Notes: generated by a model not told the origin, from the letters alone. 38,175 nt of DNA from Methylobacterium sp. R2-1 (GCF_014191355.1 NZ_JACHWM010000027.1:1-38175); one strand, 5' to 3'; numbered from the stretch's first letter, positions 1 through 8,211 are shown. Program-made: numbers and translations.

Positions 1-95
1 AGCCAGCCTGATCAGAGCGAACTACCAGCATAAATTACGGTCAGTAGCGACTGTGCCTTCAAGTTGCCTCCTTGGAAGTATGCTCCTTAATGTAA
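1..95. repeat. Terminal direct repeat, left copy (circular overlap)
   Basis: Bases 1-95 match 38081-38175 exactly. The first 33 bases are the last ten codons and TAA stop of the gene that begins at 37052, so this copy has no independent function. An exact end-to-end repeat of this size that splits no gene is what an assembler leaves on a closed circle. A true terminally redundant linear molecule is possible, but no phage genes are present. Confidence 0.95.
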
Positions 96-203
96 GAAAA
101 ACGACCGTTTTTCTAACAGCTGACCGCGGCCCCCTCGTGGCATCCCTCAACGGCCCCGTTTCTGTTAGGAAAGCCTGGTAGCAAATCTATTGCTAGAAAA
201 ACG
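92..203. other. Res-like recombination site of the serine recombinase
   Basis: Bases 92-117 form two 12-base arms around a 2-base core (AC, 104-105). The arms gtaagaaaaacg and cgtttttctaac are inverted copies matching at 11 of 12 positions, the geometry of crossover sites used by Hin/Tn3-type serine recombinases. Further half-site-like copies lie at 164-175 (gttaggaaagcc, 9 of 12) and 192-203 (gctagaaaaacg, 11 of 12). The ~112-bp array sits directly upstream of the recombinase gene at 225, as a Tn3-type res site does, and would let the enzyme repress its own promoter. The assignment of subsites II and III is inference. Confidence 0.55.
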
Positions 204-224
204 CTTCTATGCGACTATCCTGAC

Positions 225-806
225 ATGCTTGTCGGATATGCCCGCGTCTCTACTCAGGATCAGAACCTCGACCTGCAGCGTGACGCGCTGACCAAGGCCG
301 GCTGCGAGCGGATCTTCGAGGAGAAGAAGAGCGGTAAGGCGGGTACCAAACGCCCGGAGTTCGAGGCCGCCCTCGCCTATCTGCGCCCCACCGACGTCCT
401 GGTGGTGTGGAAGCTCGACCGCCTCGGTCGCTCGTTGGTCGAGATGATGCGCACGATCGACGGCCTGCGGATCAAGGAGATCCACTTCCGTTCCCTGACC
501 GAGCAGTTCGACAGCGCCACTGCCCACGGGCGCTTCGCCCTGCAGATGCACGGCGCCATGGCCGAGTACTTCCTCGACCTCAACCGCGAGCGCACCATGG
601 AGGGCCTGAAGGCGGCCGTCGCCCGCGGGCGCAAGGGTGGCCGGCCGAAGAAGCTCAGCGAGGCGGACCTGGAAGCAGGGCGAGCATTGTTGGCCGCTGG
701 CAACATCTCGATCGCCGCCATCGCCAAGCGCCTCGGCGTCAGCCGCTTCACATTCTACCAATACTTCCCACAGGCACGGGCGCGCAGCCAGCAGGTAAAG
801 GGCTGA
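225..806 (+). CDS. Serine recombinase (resolvase/invertase)
   Basis: A 193-aa site-specific recombinase of the small serine resolvase/invertase family. The N-terminal catalytic domain has the YARVST motif with nucleophile Ser9 and Arg7, and the KLDRLGRS motif (residues 63-70) carrying the active-site arginines. The long E helix covers roughly residues 100-125. A basic linker (about 134-143) leads to a C-terminal helix-turn-helix at about 160-182 that would bind the half-sites. Length is normal and no key residue is missing. On a plasmid the likely job is resolving multimers, though the site geometry also resembles invertase sites. The HNH gene starts 4 bases after the stop, so the two are probably co-transcribed. 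An inverted-repeat site lies directly upstream (92-203). Confidence 0.93.
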   Translation: MLVGYARVSTQDQNLDLQRDALTKAGCERIFEEKKSGKAGTKRPEFEAALAYLRPTDVLVVWKLDRLGRSLVEMMRTIDGLRIKEIHFRSLTEQFDSATAHGRFALQMHGAMAEYFLDLNRERTMEGLKAAVARGRKGGRPKKLSEADLEAGRALLAAGNISIAAIAKRLGVSRFTFYQYFPQARARSQQVKG

Positions 807-810
807 GCCG

Positions 811-1263
811 ATGCCGATCCGACCGGAGAACCGCTACTACTATCCGATCGACTGGCGCGAGCTGTCCGAGGTGATCCGCTTCGGGCGGGCCAAAGGCCGT
901 TGTGAGCAGTGTGGCCGTCCGCACGGACAGTTGGTGTTCCATCTGGGTGACGGGCGCTGGTGGGATGCTGACAGGCAGACCTGGCGCAGCGGCAAGGGAC
1001 GGCCTTTGAAGCTGGCGCCGCTGGAGTGCCTACCTGCGGGCACGGTGATTGAAACCACCCGCGTCTACCTGGCCTGCGCCCACCTCGATCACGATCCAGG
1101 CAACAACGATCCGAAGAACCTGCGCGCGCTCTGCCAGCGCTGCCACATCCTCCACGACCGTACCGAACACCTGCGCCAGCGCTGGTTCACCTACCGGCAC
1201 CGCAAGGCGCTGGGGGACCTCTTCCTTGGTCCTTATCCGTTCCGGTACGTCCGATCAGGCTGA
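811..1263 (+). CDS. HNH endonuclease family protein
   Basis: A 150-aa protein with a zinc-braced HNH fold. It has a first CxxC at residues 31/34 (CEQCGRPHG), a histidine-rich HLDHDP stretch at 91-96, an Asn-Asp-Pro-x-Asn segment at 99-103, and a second C-x2-CH pair at 108/111/112 followed by HD. These match the His-Asn-His metal-nuclease arrangement with structural cysteines. The N-terminus RYYYPIDW is shared with two decayed copies in this window (about 1337-1418 on + and 5988-6357 on -). Such small HNH proteins are common in Rhizobiales accessory DNA. The biological target is unknown, and a link to the co-transcribed recombinase is only suggested by the 4-base spacing. Confidence 0.8.
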   Translation: MPIRPENRYYYPIDWRELSEVIRFGRAKGRCEQCGRPHGQLVFHLGDGRWWDADRQTWRSGKGRPLKLAPLECLPAGTVIETTRVYLACAHLDHDPGNNDPKNLRALCQRCHILHDRTEHLRQRWFTYRHRKALGDLFLGPYPFRYVRSG

Positions 1264-1336
1264 CGGTCAGGTATCCAGATAGTTGGTCGCATCCGTGCGC
1301 AGCTCGACCTTATGAGCATGAGCACTGCCGAGGGCA

Positions 1337-1418
1337 ATGCGGTGGGCGGCCAGGAGAAAGGCCACGCTGGTCCGGCGCGAGCACTGGTTCATCTACCCAA
1401 TCAACTGGACGCAGCGGA
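1337..1418 (+). pseudogene. N-terminal relic of an HNH-family gene
   Basis: In frame from 1337, the residues EHWFIYPINW resemble the N-terminus RYYYPIDW of the intact HNH gene at 811 and of the decayed copy at 5988-6357. Similarity stops at about 1418, exactly where the convergent ietS gene ends. The simplest reading is a third HNH-family copy truncated when the ietAS module arrived. The rest of 1264-1418 holds nothing recognisable. The match is short, so confidence is low. Confidence 0.35.
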
Positions 1419-3893
1419 CTAAGTTGCGGGTATGTCGATCCCGATCTGAATCGCGATTGGTGTATAGATGTCCTCACCTGCGCCAGGAGCACGAATTGAC
1501 ACGAGCAGGCTGTAGCGAACCGAGCGCTCCCAGCGTCGTTCCTCGTCGTGCCTTTCACGCCACCAGCCGCCAACTGGGTATACGGCAATGGCATCCCGCG
1601 TGGCGAGATCGGCTGCCGTACCGTACCAAACGTCCGAGTGGATTGAGCCACGGTTCCGCAGCGTGCCTAAAACCCAGTCATCACCACCGGGGTCTACGCG
1701 CGCTTGACCCTGTTCTTCGATTTCAGCCGCCCGATTGATCCTGCTCTGGAAAGTATCTGGTCCTTCTAGCGCACGTTTCACAGCGAAACGCAGCCCGTGT
1801 GAAGCGTACCTATGACGCTTGGTCCATCCACGTTCACCTGGGTTGCCTTCAATGAAGTAAGAAAGCGTCACACGCATTTCGACAGGATGGTCGCTGAGCT
1901 TAAGCAGTTCGTCTCGCGGCCAGGGTAACTGGTGCAAGTTCATATAACCACTCTTGATCTCCCCTTTTGCCCTTGGTGTCTTTCTGACTAAACGAAGCGG
2001 TCTGAGCTCGTCCTGAATCATCAGCGTAGCGTCGGTTGCCGTGCTCATCAGTGCTCGATCAAGATCCGGCACTCCCCAGCCGTAACGACGTAGCAGGCTG
2101 AGCTTGCTGTTGAAGTTGGCCCGGTCGAAACGAGCCCTCATCGCGCGCGTCCACTCCGCCGAGTGGATGATTAAAGCCCGCACTGTCTCCGGTCGGAGTT
2201 CCCGCCGGGCGGCCATAATACGAGCGGCCATGTTGGCGCACTGAGCTGTGGCGTCGCTCGTGTCGCCGAAACTCTGGAACAGCCGGTTCTGCGGTCGGAA
2301 GTGTGTCGTGAGGGATTGCAAATCGTCGATTGCGTACGCGGGGTTGATTCCGTCGTGCCCGAAGTTACCTCCCTCGAAGACGACATCGGGGCGTATTGGC
2401 CACTGCCGTTCCCAGAGGGTTGAGGTTCGGCTAGCGGGTGAGATCTCACCCGCTGGAGCCAAGGGAACCCAGTCGAAATAATCCTCATCCAAGATCGTGA
2501 CCTTGTCGGTAAAGGCCCCAACAACGAGTGCATTCCAAGCTTGAGACGGGTTCTCCGCCTCGGCCAGATCGTTGGCGTCAGGATATTCCGCCGCTTGGAT
2601 TTCAGTGCGTAGGTTCCCTGCCGCCATCACCATGAGACGAGGCGTACCGTCGCCGTAGCAGATTGTGTCAATTGCCGCAGACCATGCAGACGGTCGCCCG
2701 CGGCTCAGCGCGAAGGTACTGGACACCGCCATGCAGAAGACGCGCCTTCGCCGAGGTGCATGCCGCTCGACCTGGGCGATGCTCTCGGCAGTAATGACTC
2801 CGTACAGGTCCGGATCGTTCTCCCCCGTAGGCGGAAGAATTTTCACGGTCTCGAGGTGGTGCTCAAGCTGCACTTGGCCGCCTCGCATGAGCGCGACCTG
2901 GACATTGCCCAAAAGCGCCACGCCGCACATGGCCGTACCGTGACCGTTCCAATAAGCGCTGTCGTTGACGCCCCAGTCGGGATCGTAGGTATGCTGGTCC
3001 TCTGCGGCCAAACTCGCACTCAGCAGGGGATGGCCCCGAGTGGCGCCGCTGTCGAGGATGCAGACGGCAGGGGCAGCCGGATCAGCGGGTTGTATCCGTT
3101 CTGCGAGATTGTGCGCCCAATCGGCTGACTCGCGAGGTCCCATCTCCAAAAAGAACGATGGTACATCCTTTGCCAGCCGGAGTTCCGCCACGGCACTACT
3201 GTTCTCGATTAGGACTTGCAGCTCCTCCGGAGTTGCCAGGGCGAGCACAACGGTTCGTTCAATGAATTCGAGCGCGTGTTCCTTCACCCTAATTTCCAAG
3301 TGCCCAGCAATCCGCAGAAACTCGCTCAGCCTCTCCTCTCGGACCCAGACCTCCCACCACGTCTGCTGCCGATCAGCCGGAAATAGTGAGCGGTCATCCG
3401 TGAAGATCGCCCGCACACCGCCCAGGCGTGCATCTACGACCGATGCCACAAGCCTCTGGTTCTTCGGTTGCCCACCTGGACCTTCCTCGTCACGATATTC
3501 CTCGACCTTTTTGACGAAATGGTCGGCGACACGTTCGGGCACGAACACGGTGCTGCGCACCACATCATCACCCTCCTCAAAGGGTTGGACAGCAACGATC
3601 TCGATCCCTTTCGAAGGAAGAGCCAGACCGTTTAGAGCGTCGCGGTGTTCAATTGGGATATCGAATTGGAGGTAAAAACCCGGCTCGCCTTCCGCCTCTT
3701 CACGGCGCGCGGCGATCTGGCGGCGCGCACCCGCGATTGCTGAACCCAGAGCAGCTAGAAGTGTACGCGCATGCACGGCGCGCGCACGAGGCGGTGGCAG
3801 CCCAGGACGAGGTGTATTGCGTGATGTGAAATCTCGACTCTGCCCGTTGCCCTCCAGGAAGAGGTGCGGCCGGTTCCTTGCGTGATCGGGCAT
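1419..3893 (-). CDS. ietS: IetS: S8 subtilisin-like serine protease, toxin of ietAS
   Basis: An 824-aa protein with a divergent subtilase domain in its middle. The catalytic triad is visible as Asp281 (in CILDSGATRGHP), His318 (NGHGTAMCG) and Ser546 (FGDTSDATA), with the oxyanion Asn427 in MAAGN. About 270 residues precede and 270 follow the protease core, both unlike secreted subtilases. There is no signal peptide, so the enzyme is cytoplasmic. A large S8 protease directly downstream of a CDC48-like AAA ATPase is the ietAS arrangement known from Agrobacterium plasmid pTiC58, where the protease is toxic, the ATPase neutralises it and the pair stabilises the plasmid. The same pair has been reported as an antiphage system. 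The start lies 15 bases after the ietA stop. Partner dependence here is inferred from family knowledge. Confidence 0.88.
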   Translation of the reverse strand: MPDHARNRPHLFLEGNGQSRDFTSRNTPRPGLPPPRARAVHARTLLAALGSAIAGARRQIAARREEAEGEPGFYLQFDIPIEHRDALNGLALPSKGIEIVAVQPFEEGDDVVRSTVFVPERVADHFVKKVEEYRDEEGPGGQPKNQRLVASVVDARLGGVRAIFTDDRSLFPADRQQTWWEVWVREERLSEFLRIAGHLEIRVKEHALEFIERTVVLALATPEELQVLIENSSAVAELRLAKDVPSFFLEMGPRESADWAHNLAERIQPADPAAPAVCILDSGATRGHPLLSASLAAEDQHTYDPDWGVNDSAYWNGHGTAMCGVALLGNVQVALMRGGQVQLEHHLETVKILPPTGENDPDLYGVITAESIAQVERHAPRRRRVFCMAVSSTFALSRGRPSAWSAAIDTICYGDGTPRLMVMAAGNLRTEIQAAEYPDANDLAEAENPSQAWNALVVGAFTDKVTILDEDYFDWVPLAPAGEISPASRTSTLWERQWPIRPDVVFEGGNFGHDGINPAYAIDDLQSLTTHFRPQNRLFQSFGDTSDATAQCANMAARIMAARRELRPETVRALIIHSAEWTRAMRARFDRANFNSKLSLLRRYGWGVPDLDRALMSTATDATLMIQDELRPLRLVRKTPRAKGEIKSGYMNLHQLPWPRDELLKLSDHPVEMRVTLSYFIEGNPGERGWTKRHRYASHGLRFAVKRALEGPDTFQSRINRAAEIEEQGQARVDPGGDDWVLGTLRNRGSIHSDVWYGTAADLATRDAIAVYPVGGWWRERHDEERRWERSVRYSLLVSIRAPGAGEDIYTPIAIQIGIDIPAT

Positions 3894-3908
3894 GAAGGCG
3901 AGATGGTT

Positions 3909-4889
3909 TTAGGGGTGGTTCTTCCGCTCCGCGATCGCGGTAAGGAAGTCCTCGGTCCTAACACCCTCTAGGTTGAGAAGCACGGCCACTTTTGCCGTCT
4001 CATCAGCTGCACGCGCTAATTCCGCCTGTCCCAGCCCGGCCGCCGCCTCTAACACGATCGGCCAATTCACTGCCGAGGTGTCGAAGGTCGCCAACCGGTT
4101 CTGGAGGATACCTTTGGCGATCTTCTCGTCGGGAGGCCCGTAAGAAATCACGTCGTCGAAGCGCCGGGCAAGCGCGCGATCAAGGAGTTCGGGGTGATTC
4201 GTCGCCGCCACGATCAGGCTCTGGCCCTCATCCTGTTCGATGAACTGGAGGAAGGAATTCAAGACGCGGCGGATCTCGCCGACATCGTTCGGACCAGCGC
4301 GCTGTGAGCCAATTGCGTCGAATTCGTCGAAGAAGTAGACGCCCCGCTGCTTGGCCATAGCATCGAACACGAGACGCAGGCGACCGGCTGTCTCGCCCAT
4401 CATCTTACCGATCAGACCCTCATACCGAACCGTAAACAGAGGCAACTTCAGTTCCCCGGCCAGGGCGGCTGCGGTCATCGTCTTGCCAGAGCCGGGCGGC
4501 CCGACGAGCAAGAGCTTACGGCGCGAGTTCAAGCCGTGCGCCTTCAGCCGCTCGTGTTGGCGTTGCTCCTGAACGACCCGCTTGAGACGGCTCAGAAGTT
4601 CAGGGTCAAGCACCATCGTGGACAGGCGGATGTCCGAGTAGCGCGCAGAGAGTAGGTCGGCTAGTTCGCCCCGCGGCAGGGCCATCGGCACAGGACCAGC
4701 GCCACGGCGAGCAACGTGTTGAGACTGAGAGCGTGCTGTCTCGATAATTTCCCGCAGTTCAGTCGCGAGCTTCCCGTGACCCTGACGCGCCTCGTGTGCA
4801 GCCAACTGGGTCGCGACTGTTAGGAAATGCTCGCGGTCTCCGTCGAGATGGCTGCGAAGGAGCGCTACGATGTGACGTGCGGTTGTCAT
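3909..4889 (-). CDS. ietA: IetA: AAA+ ATPase, antitoxin of ietAS
   Basis: A 326-aa AAA+ ATPase of the CDC48/FtsH-like clade. Walker A is GPPGSGKT (residues 130-137), Walker B is VYFFDE (184-189), sensor 1 is AATN (228-231), arginine-finger region RALARRFD is at 238-245, and a sensor-2-like helix lies near 290-300. The first ~110 residues are helical and may dock the partner. It is the upstream gene of a two-gene operon with the S8 protease at 1419-3893. In the pTiC58 ietAS system the ATPase restrains the protease, so loss of the plasmid would free the toxin. Length and motif set are intact. No clear promoter or strong ribosome-binding site is visible upstream of the ATG. Confidence 0.88.
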   Translation of the reverse strand: MTTARHIVALLRSHLDGDREHFLTVATQLAAHEARQGHGKLATELREIIETARSQSQHVARRGAGPVPMALPRGELADLLSARYSDIRLSTMVLDPELLSRLKRVVQEQRQHERLKAHGLNSRRKLLLVGPPGSGKTMTAAALAGELKLPLFTVRYEGLIGKMMGETAGRLRLVFDAMAKQRGVYFFDEFDAIGSQRAGPNDVGEIRRVLNSFLQFIEQDEGQSLIVAATNHPELLDRALARRFDDVISYGPPDEKIAKGILQNRLATFDTSAVNWPIVLEAAAGLGQAELARAADETAKVAVLLNLEGVRTEDFLTAIAERKNHP

Positions 4890-5292
4890 GTTGCCCGGTG
4901 GCTGCCCCGCCTATCAGGCCGCACGACTAAGAGATGGCGCGGTACCTCACGATCTCACAGGCGGCTGATTGCCCCTAGTGCACCAGCACCTCATCGTCGA
5001 CAATTCCAGTGATCTGGTTGTCGCGGCATAAATCATAGCCGCTTTGAGCGAGATGGCGTTAACTTCCGCTTCTAGCGCCCACGCCGCACCAGCCGTCGTA
5101 GCTCGATCCCGCTCCTCTCGACGTAGAATGCCTGAAAGCGGCGCGGACCGAGCCGCTACGCGCCGCAAGGTGGCTTCCTGGATCTCAGCGCACGCCAGCG
5201 GCGCAAAGCTGGCGCTGAATTAGACGCGATGCTGGGTGGCGGCTCCATGGCGCTGCCGAGCATCTGGGCAGCTGGCGGCGGAGAGGGCGACC
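4890..5292. other. Non-coding stretch with two gene-tail relics
   Basis: No intact gene is seen between ietA and 5293. On the minus strand at 4975-5049 an open frame ends with residues DNQITGIVDDEVLVH and a stop, which reads like the C-terminus of a lost protein. On the plus strand at about 5137-5303 an open frame including FLDLSARQRRKAGAELDAML ends in a stop that overlaps the ATG at 5293, like the tail of a gene once coupled to the next. Neither family is recognised. Both lie at the right edge of the ietAS module, consistent with insertion and decay. Confidence 0.35.
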
Positions 5293-5452
5293 ATGAACCT
5301 TGCTGACGTTGCGCCGACCGCCGACGCGTTACTCGCGCTGACGGCGGACGAACTCGGACTGCGCATGCTTCCACTGCTGGTCCGGACGCCACCGCGCGGG
5401 ATGCACCTCTCTCTGAAGAACCTGCTGGAGGCCAACAGCAGCCCTGGGGGTC
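5293..5452 (+). pseudogene. Truncated N-terminus resembling TIGR02391-type protein
   Basis: The frame from ATG 5293 gives about 53 residues beginning MNLADVAPTADALLAL and including LTADELGLRMLPLLVRTPP. This pattern (DALLALTADELG followed by a basic PPRG loop) resembles the N-terminus of the uncharacterised TIGR02391 family. It then runs into sequence that is antisense to the gene ending at 5451, so the remaining two thirds of the protein is missing. The upstream frame ends in a stop overlapping its ATG. The family assignment is from memory of the motif and is tentative. Confidence 0.35.
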
Positions 5453-5972
5453 AGCCCCGGCCCTGCGCACGCTTATTGCGGTCGATCTCAGCCTCTTGCA
5501 GCCGCGTCAGCGCGCCGATCGACGTTCTGAGCCGCAAGGGTGGACGTGGGAGAAGAGCCGTCAGCGGCCGCCAAGAGACGGTGATCCAGATCGGACGCTC
5601 AAGGTCTTCGCCGTGCTCTGGATCGGTCCAGATCAGCTCGAAGAGCCTTGTTTCCCCGGCTGCGATGGGCAGTAGGCGCCGAGGATGCACGTCGCGCCCG
5701 ACGTCGTCTGATAGGGCCATTCTCCCTCCGCGGCTGCCACGAAACTGGACTGCGCCGATCCCTATGGTTCGCGAGCCGGGATTGTGGATCCGAAGGCAAA
5801 TTGGAGCATCGATCATCGGCACCCCCACTGGCCGAGCATTCTGCCCGATCGCGATGTGGGGCTCCATCCAGGGCCGGGCGCGAAACGTACGGTCCCATAT
5901 CGTGAAGCCAGCCGTCGCCAAGCCCGCGATGCCGCCGACCAGCTTGATGCTTTCGACAAGGGCGCTGTCCAT
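5451..5972 (-). CDS. Hypothetical membrane-anchored protein
   Basis: A 173-aa protein of unrecognised family. Residues about 9-25 form a hydrophobic, glycine-rich segment (SIKLVGGIAGLATAGFTIW) followed at once by basic residues, which suggests a single N-terminal membrane anchor with an N-out or signal-anchor topology. The remainder is rich in beta-type hydrophobic alternation (for example ICLRIHNPGSRTIGIGAVQF) and could be an immunoglobulin-like sandwich. The ATG lies 16 bases downstream of the stop of the decayed HNH gene at 5988-6357 on the same strand, so the two probably formed an operon. No function can be assigned. Confidence 0.6.
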   Translation of the reverse strand: MDSALVESIKLVGGIAGLATAGFTIWDRTFRARPWMEPHIAIGQNARPVGVPMIDAPICLRIHNPGSRTIGIGAVQFRGSRGGRMALSDDVGRDVHPRRLLPIAAGETRLFELIWTDPEHGEDLERPIWITVSWRPLTALLPRPPLRLRTSIGALTRLQEAEIDRNKRAQGRG

Positions 5973-5987
5973 CGTTGTTGGTCCAGA

Positions 5988-6357
5988 TCAGGAGTAGGGG
6001 CCGCGGAATAGGTCGCCGAGCGCCCGCCGCCGGAACAGCGTCAGCCAGCGCCGCCGGCAGTGCTCGGCTCGGTCGTGGACCATGTGGCAGTGCTGGCAGA
6101 AAGCCACGAGATTGGCCGCGACATCGTCGATCGTGTGTGGTTCCGACGGGCAGTGGCGAGCACCACTCGCGTTGTTCGAGCCGTCCCGAGCAGATCGTCA
6201 GCGCCGCCCACGAGGCAGACGAACTGCGCCGGGAACACCGATCGCCCGTGCGGCCGTCCGCAGCCCTCACACCGGCCCTTGGCGCGGCCGAAGCGGATCA
6301 CCGCCGAGAGCTGCGGTCAGTCAATCGGGTAGACCGGTGATCGCGCCGGATCGGTAT
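5988..6357 (-). pseudogene. Decayed HNH endonuclease gene
   Basis: The minus strand carries a broken paralogue of the HNH gene at 811-1263. One frame gives YPID, then an in-frame TGA where the intact gene has a TGG Trp codon, then VIRFGRAKGRCEGCGRPHG. A different frame gives CQHCHMVHDRAEHCRRRW and ends LGDLFRGPY and a stop. The start codon position reads ATA in place of ATG. Missing start, nonsense codon and at least one frameshift mean it cannot make the protein. The membrane protein gene at 5451-5972 follows it on the same strand. Confidence 0.7.
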
Positions 6358-6464
6358 GGCGAGCAGGATCGTGGGGCAATGGTCACGCTCGTACGCAGGC
6401 GATGACTCAGCCTATGGTCATCTCGGAGCGGCCGGCTGGGAGAGTGCCGCCGGCCACCGAGGGC

Positions 6465-6944
6465 TCAGACGAGCCGATCTGCGATCGTGCTGATGACGTC
6501 AGAGGCGTTGACGCTCATGTCGAGCGGCTGCCCGCTGGCCTCACACTCGGCGATGTGGGCCGCCATGATTGACCAGTCATCCTCGTCGTCATCTGGATCG
6601 ACCGAACCGCGAGCCAGGACCACGCCGCGCGCGAGGTTCGCGTGCTCGATCTTGGCCAACACCTCCATGCTGCTGAACCACAAGCCCGCATTCGGTCGGG
6701 CAATGCGGACGAGTTCGAGCTGGTCAAGCGCTTCCGCCAGGCTGTCGGCGATGAGCATCATGCGTTGATCAGGGCGATCCGCCATCCCGGCGTGGATCGC
6801 GAAGTAGCTCGCGTCCTCGACGAAGGCCAAGCCCACGTTGTCTCCGTAGTCGCAGCATGCTTCGAGCGTGAAGTAGGTGGCCGCCTCCATGTCGGCGCGG
6901 GCGTAGGCGGAGATGGCGTCAAGCATTTGGTTGAAACTGGGCAT
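6465..6944 (-). CDS. Hypothetical protein, unknown ~160-aa family, member 1
   Basis: A 159-aa acidic protein and the most divergent of the three small members of an unrecognised family on this plasmid (others at 7732-8211 and 8488-9000; larger relative at 18422-19210). Shared landmarks are AATYFTLEA near residue 21, an FAIHAGMADRPDQR block near 48, an alternating Leu/Ala helix (LAEALDQLELVRIARP), a beta strand with GLWFSS, and a C-terminal half containing DDWSIMAAHIAE. No catalytic motif, membrane segment or signal peptide is visible. Upstream of the ATG no copy of the family's hairpin leader is obvious. Function unknown. Confidence 0.7.
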   Translation of the reverse strand: MPSFNQMLDAISAYARADMEAATYFTLEACCDYGDNVGLAFVEDASYFAIHAGMADRPDQRMMLIADSLAEALDQLELVRIARPNAGLWFSSMEVLAKIEHANLARGVVLARGSVDPDDDEDDWSIMAAHIAECEASGQPLDMSVNASDVISTIADRLV

Positions 6945-7069
6945 TGTATTAAATCACAGGTTAAGTATGAGGGCGATCAGCGTCCCTGCCCGGTGCCGTT
7001 CGGCCCGGATTGGTCTCGGGATGCTGATCGAAGTTCAGGGGCCGTTGCGGCTCCTTGCGCCGGGCTCGA

Positions 7070-7585
7070 TCAGTGGGCGGTCGTGTTCGGCACCAGCATC
7101 TCGCGCATCACCTCGATGCAGATGCCCGTGATCGTCTCCCAGCGCTCGTAGTTGTCGGCCAGCGCCGCCAGACCGCCACGGATGTACGGCTTGCGGAGCT
7201 TCGCAACAGTCTCATCGACGAAGTCGCCGGCCGAGGGATGATGGCCAAGTTTCGGCGCATAGTACCGCACGAGGTACAGGAGCATGCTTCGAACCTCCGC
7301 CTCGTGGGCCGCCAGACGCGTCTTGCTACGCCGGACAGGATGGGTGGCAATCGGGTTGAGGGCGCCGGGATCGCGCCACGGCTCGCCCGTGACCAGTTCG
7401 CGGATCAGCCCCGGAGCGATTGCGACATTGCCCTCGTGGTCCATCACCAGAACCTGACCCGTCTCCTTGTTGTGGATGACGAACCTGATGAGATGGCCCT
7501 CGTCCCGGAGCGCCTGAACAGCCTCGCTGAGAGCGGGTGACGGCTCAGTCCGAGTGGCCGCAAGGAAGTCGGAAAAGGAGGTCAT
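7070..7585 (-). CDS. Hypothetical protein
   Basis: A 171-aa protein of unrecognised family, starting at MTSFSDFLAATRTEP. An ORF open further upstream is not needed and would read through the hairpin leader at 7618-7634. The first half contains a short strand-rich section (FVIHNKETGQVLVMDHEG). The second half is helical with many Arg and Lys residues (AHEAEVRSMLLYLVRYYAP, WETITGICIEVMREML), compatible with a small nucleic-acid or protein-binding domain. It lies between members 1 and 2 of the unknown family on the same strand and its leader hairpin has the same loop as theirs, suggesting common control. No function can be given. Confidence 0.6.
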   Translation of the reverse strand: MTSFSDFLAATRTEPSPALSEAVQALRDEGHLIRFVIHNKETGQVLVMDHEGNVAIAPGLIRELVTGEPWRDPGALNPIATHPVRRSKTRLAAHEAEVRSMLLYLVRYYAPKLGHHPSAGDFVDETVAKLRKPYIRGGLAALADNYERWETITGICIEVMREMLVPNTTAH

Positions 7586-7617
7586 GAAAAGGCTTTCTGA
7601 ATATCTGGGATGTTCGT

Positions 7618-7634
7618 GACGCCCCAACGGCGTC
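7618..7634 (-). promoter_or_regulatory. Leader hairpin upstream of the 7070-7585 gene
   Basis: The sequence gacgcc-ccaac-ggcgtc is a perfect 6-bp stem with a 5-base loop, read on the minus strand with loop GTTGG. The same loop and a related stem occur at 8229-8243 and, as GTTGC, at 18393-18407. Each lies in the leader of a hypothetical gene. Here it is 33 bases upstream of the ATG, further away than in the other copies. Confidence 0.45.
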
Positions 7635-7731
7635 GCAGATCTTGATAGGGTATCGCCCCCGGCGCCGGCGATATCTTTGTTCCGGTGCTTCACGGATCGC
7701 TGGGATGAGCCGGGGACGAGGACTTGCTGGA

Positions 7732-8211
7732 TCAGGCGAGCCGTGCCGCGATGGCCGCGTAGAACGGCTCGTAGTCGCGTCCATTCTCGGGGCGGTTGCC
7801 AGCTGCATCTTCCGCGAGCCACGTCCACTCGCAATCCGGATCGAAGCGGTTTTCCTCGGCCCGCATGGCGATCATCCCGCGCAAGATGTCGGTGCCCTGG
7901 ATCTCGTTCCCATCCTCCTCGGACCATTCAGAGAAGAAGAAGCGGGCAGCGGGCCGAAGGTTTCGGATCTCCTGAAGCACCGCAACCGCGTCGCCGAAGT
8001 CAGGGAACGTCCAGAAGACGCGCAGAGCAGGCCGGTCCGGCAAGCCCACAGTGATACCAAAGAGACCGCCTTCCGCCGCTTCCTCAAGAAGAACGAATTC
8101 CACCGTGTCAGAGGTTTCGTGCAGAGCCTCAAGAACGAAGTAGGTAGCCGCGTCGTAGGCAGCTTGAAGGTTTGGGGAGAAGTTTTCGAGCTTGAGCAAA
8201 GATTTGGTCAT
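7732..8211 (-). CDS. Hypothetical protein, unknown ~160-aa family, member 2
   Basis: A 159-aa acidic protein. The ATG at 8211 (MTKSLLKLENF) is preferred over one seven codons upstream because AAGGAAG lies about 11 bases before it on the minus strand. It shares with the gene at 8488-9000 the blocks AATYFVLEAL, GITVGLPDRPALR, DAVAVLQEIRNLRP, a phenylalanine-rich strand (ARFFFSEW), WTWLAEDAAGN and a C-terminal YEPFYAAIAARL. These define an unrecognised soluble domain. Upstream is a hairpin leader and a more distal 27-base block also found upstream of member 3. No enzymatic motif is seen. Confidence 0.72.
   Translation of the reverse strand: MTKSLLKLENFSPNLQAAYDAATYFVLEALHETSDTVEFVLLEEAAEGGLFGITVGLPDRPALRVFWTFPDFGDAVAVLQEIRNLRPAARFFFSEWSEEDGNEIQGTDILRGMIAMRAEENRFDPDCEWTWLAEDAAGNRPENGRDYEPFYAAIAARLA

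Noticed and set aside
5236..5997. A 253-codon plus-strand frame
   Set aside because: Only its first part from 5293 looks like protein; the rest is antisense to the membrane protein gene at 5451-5972.
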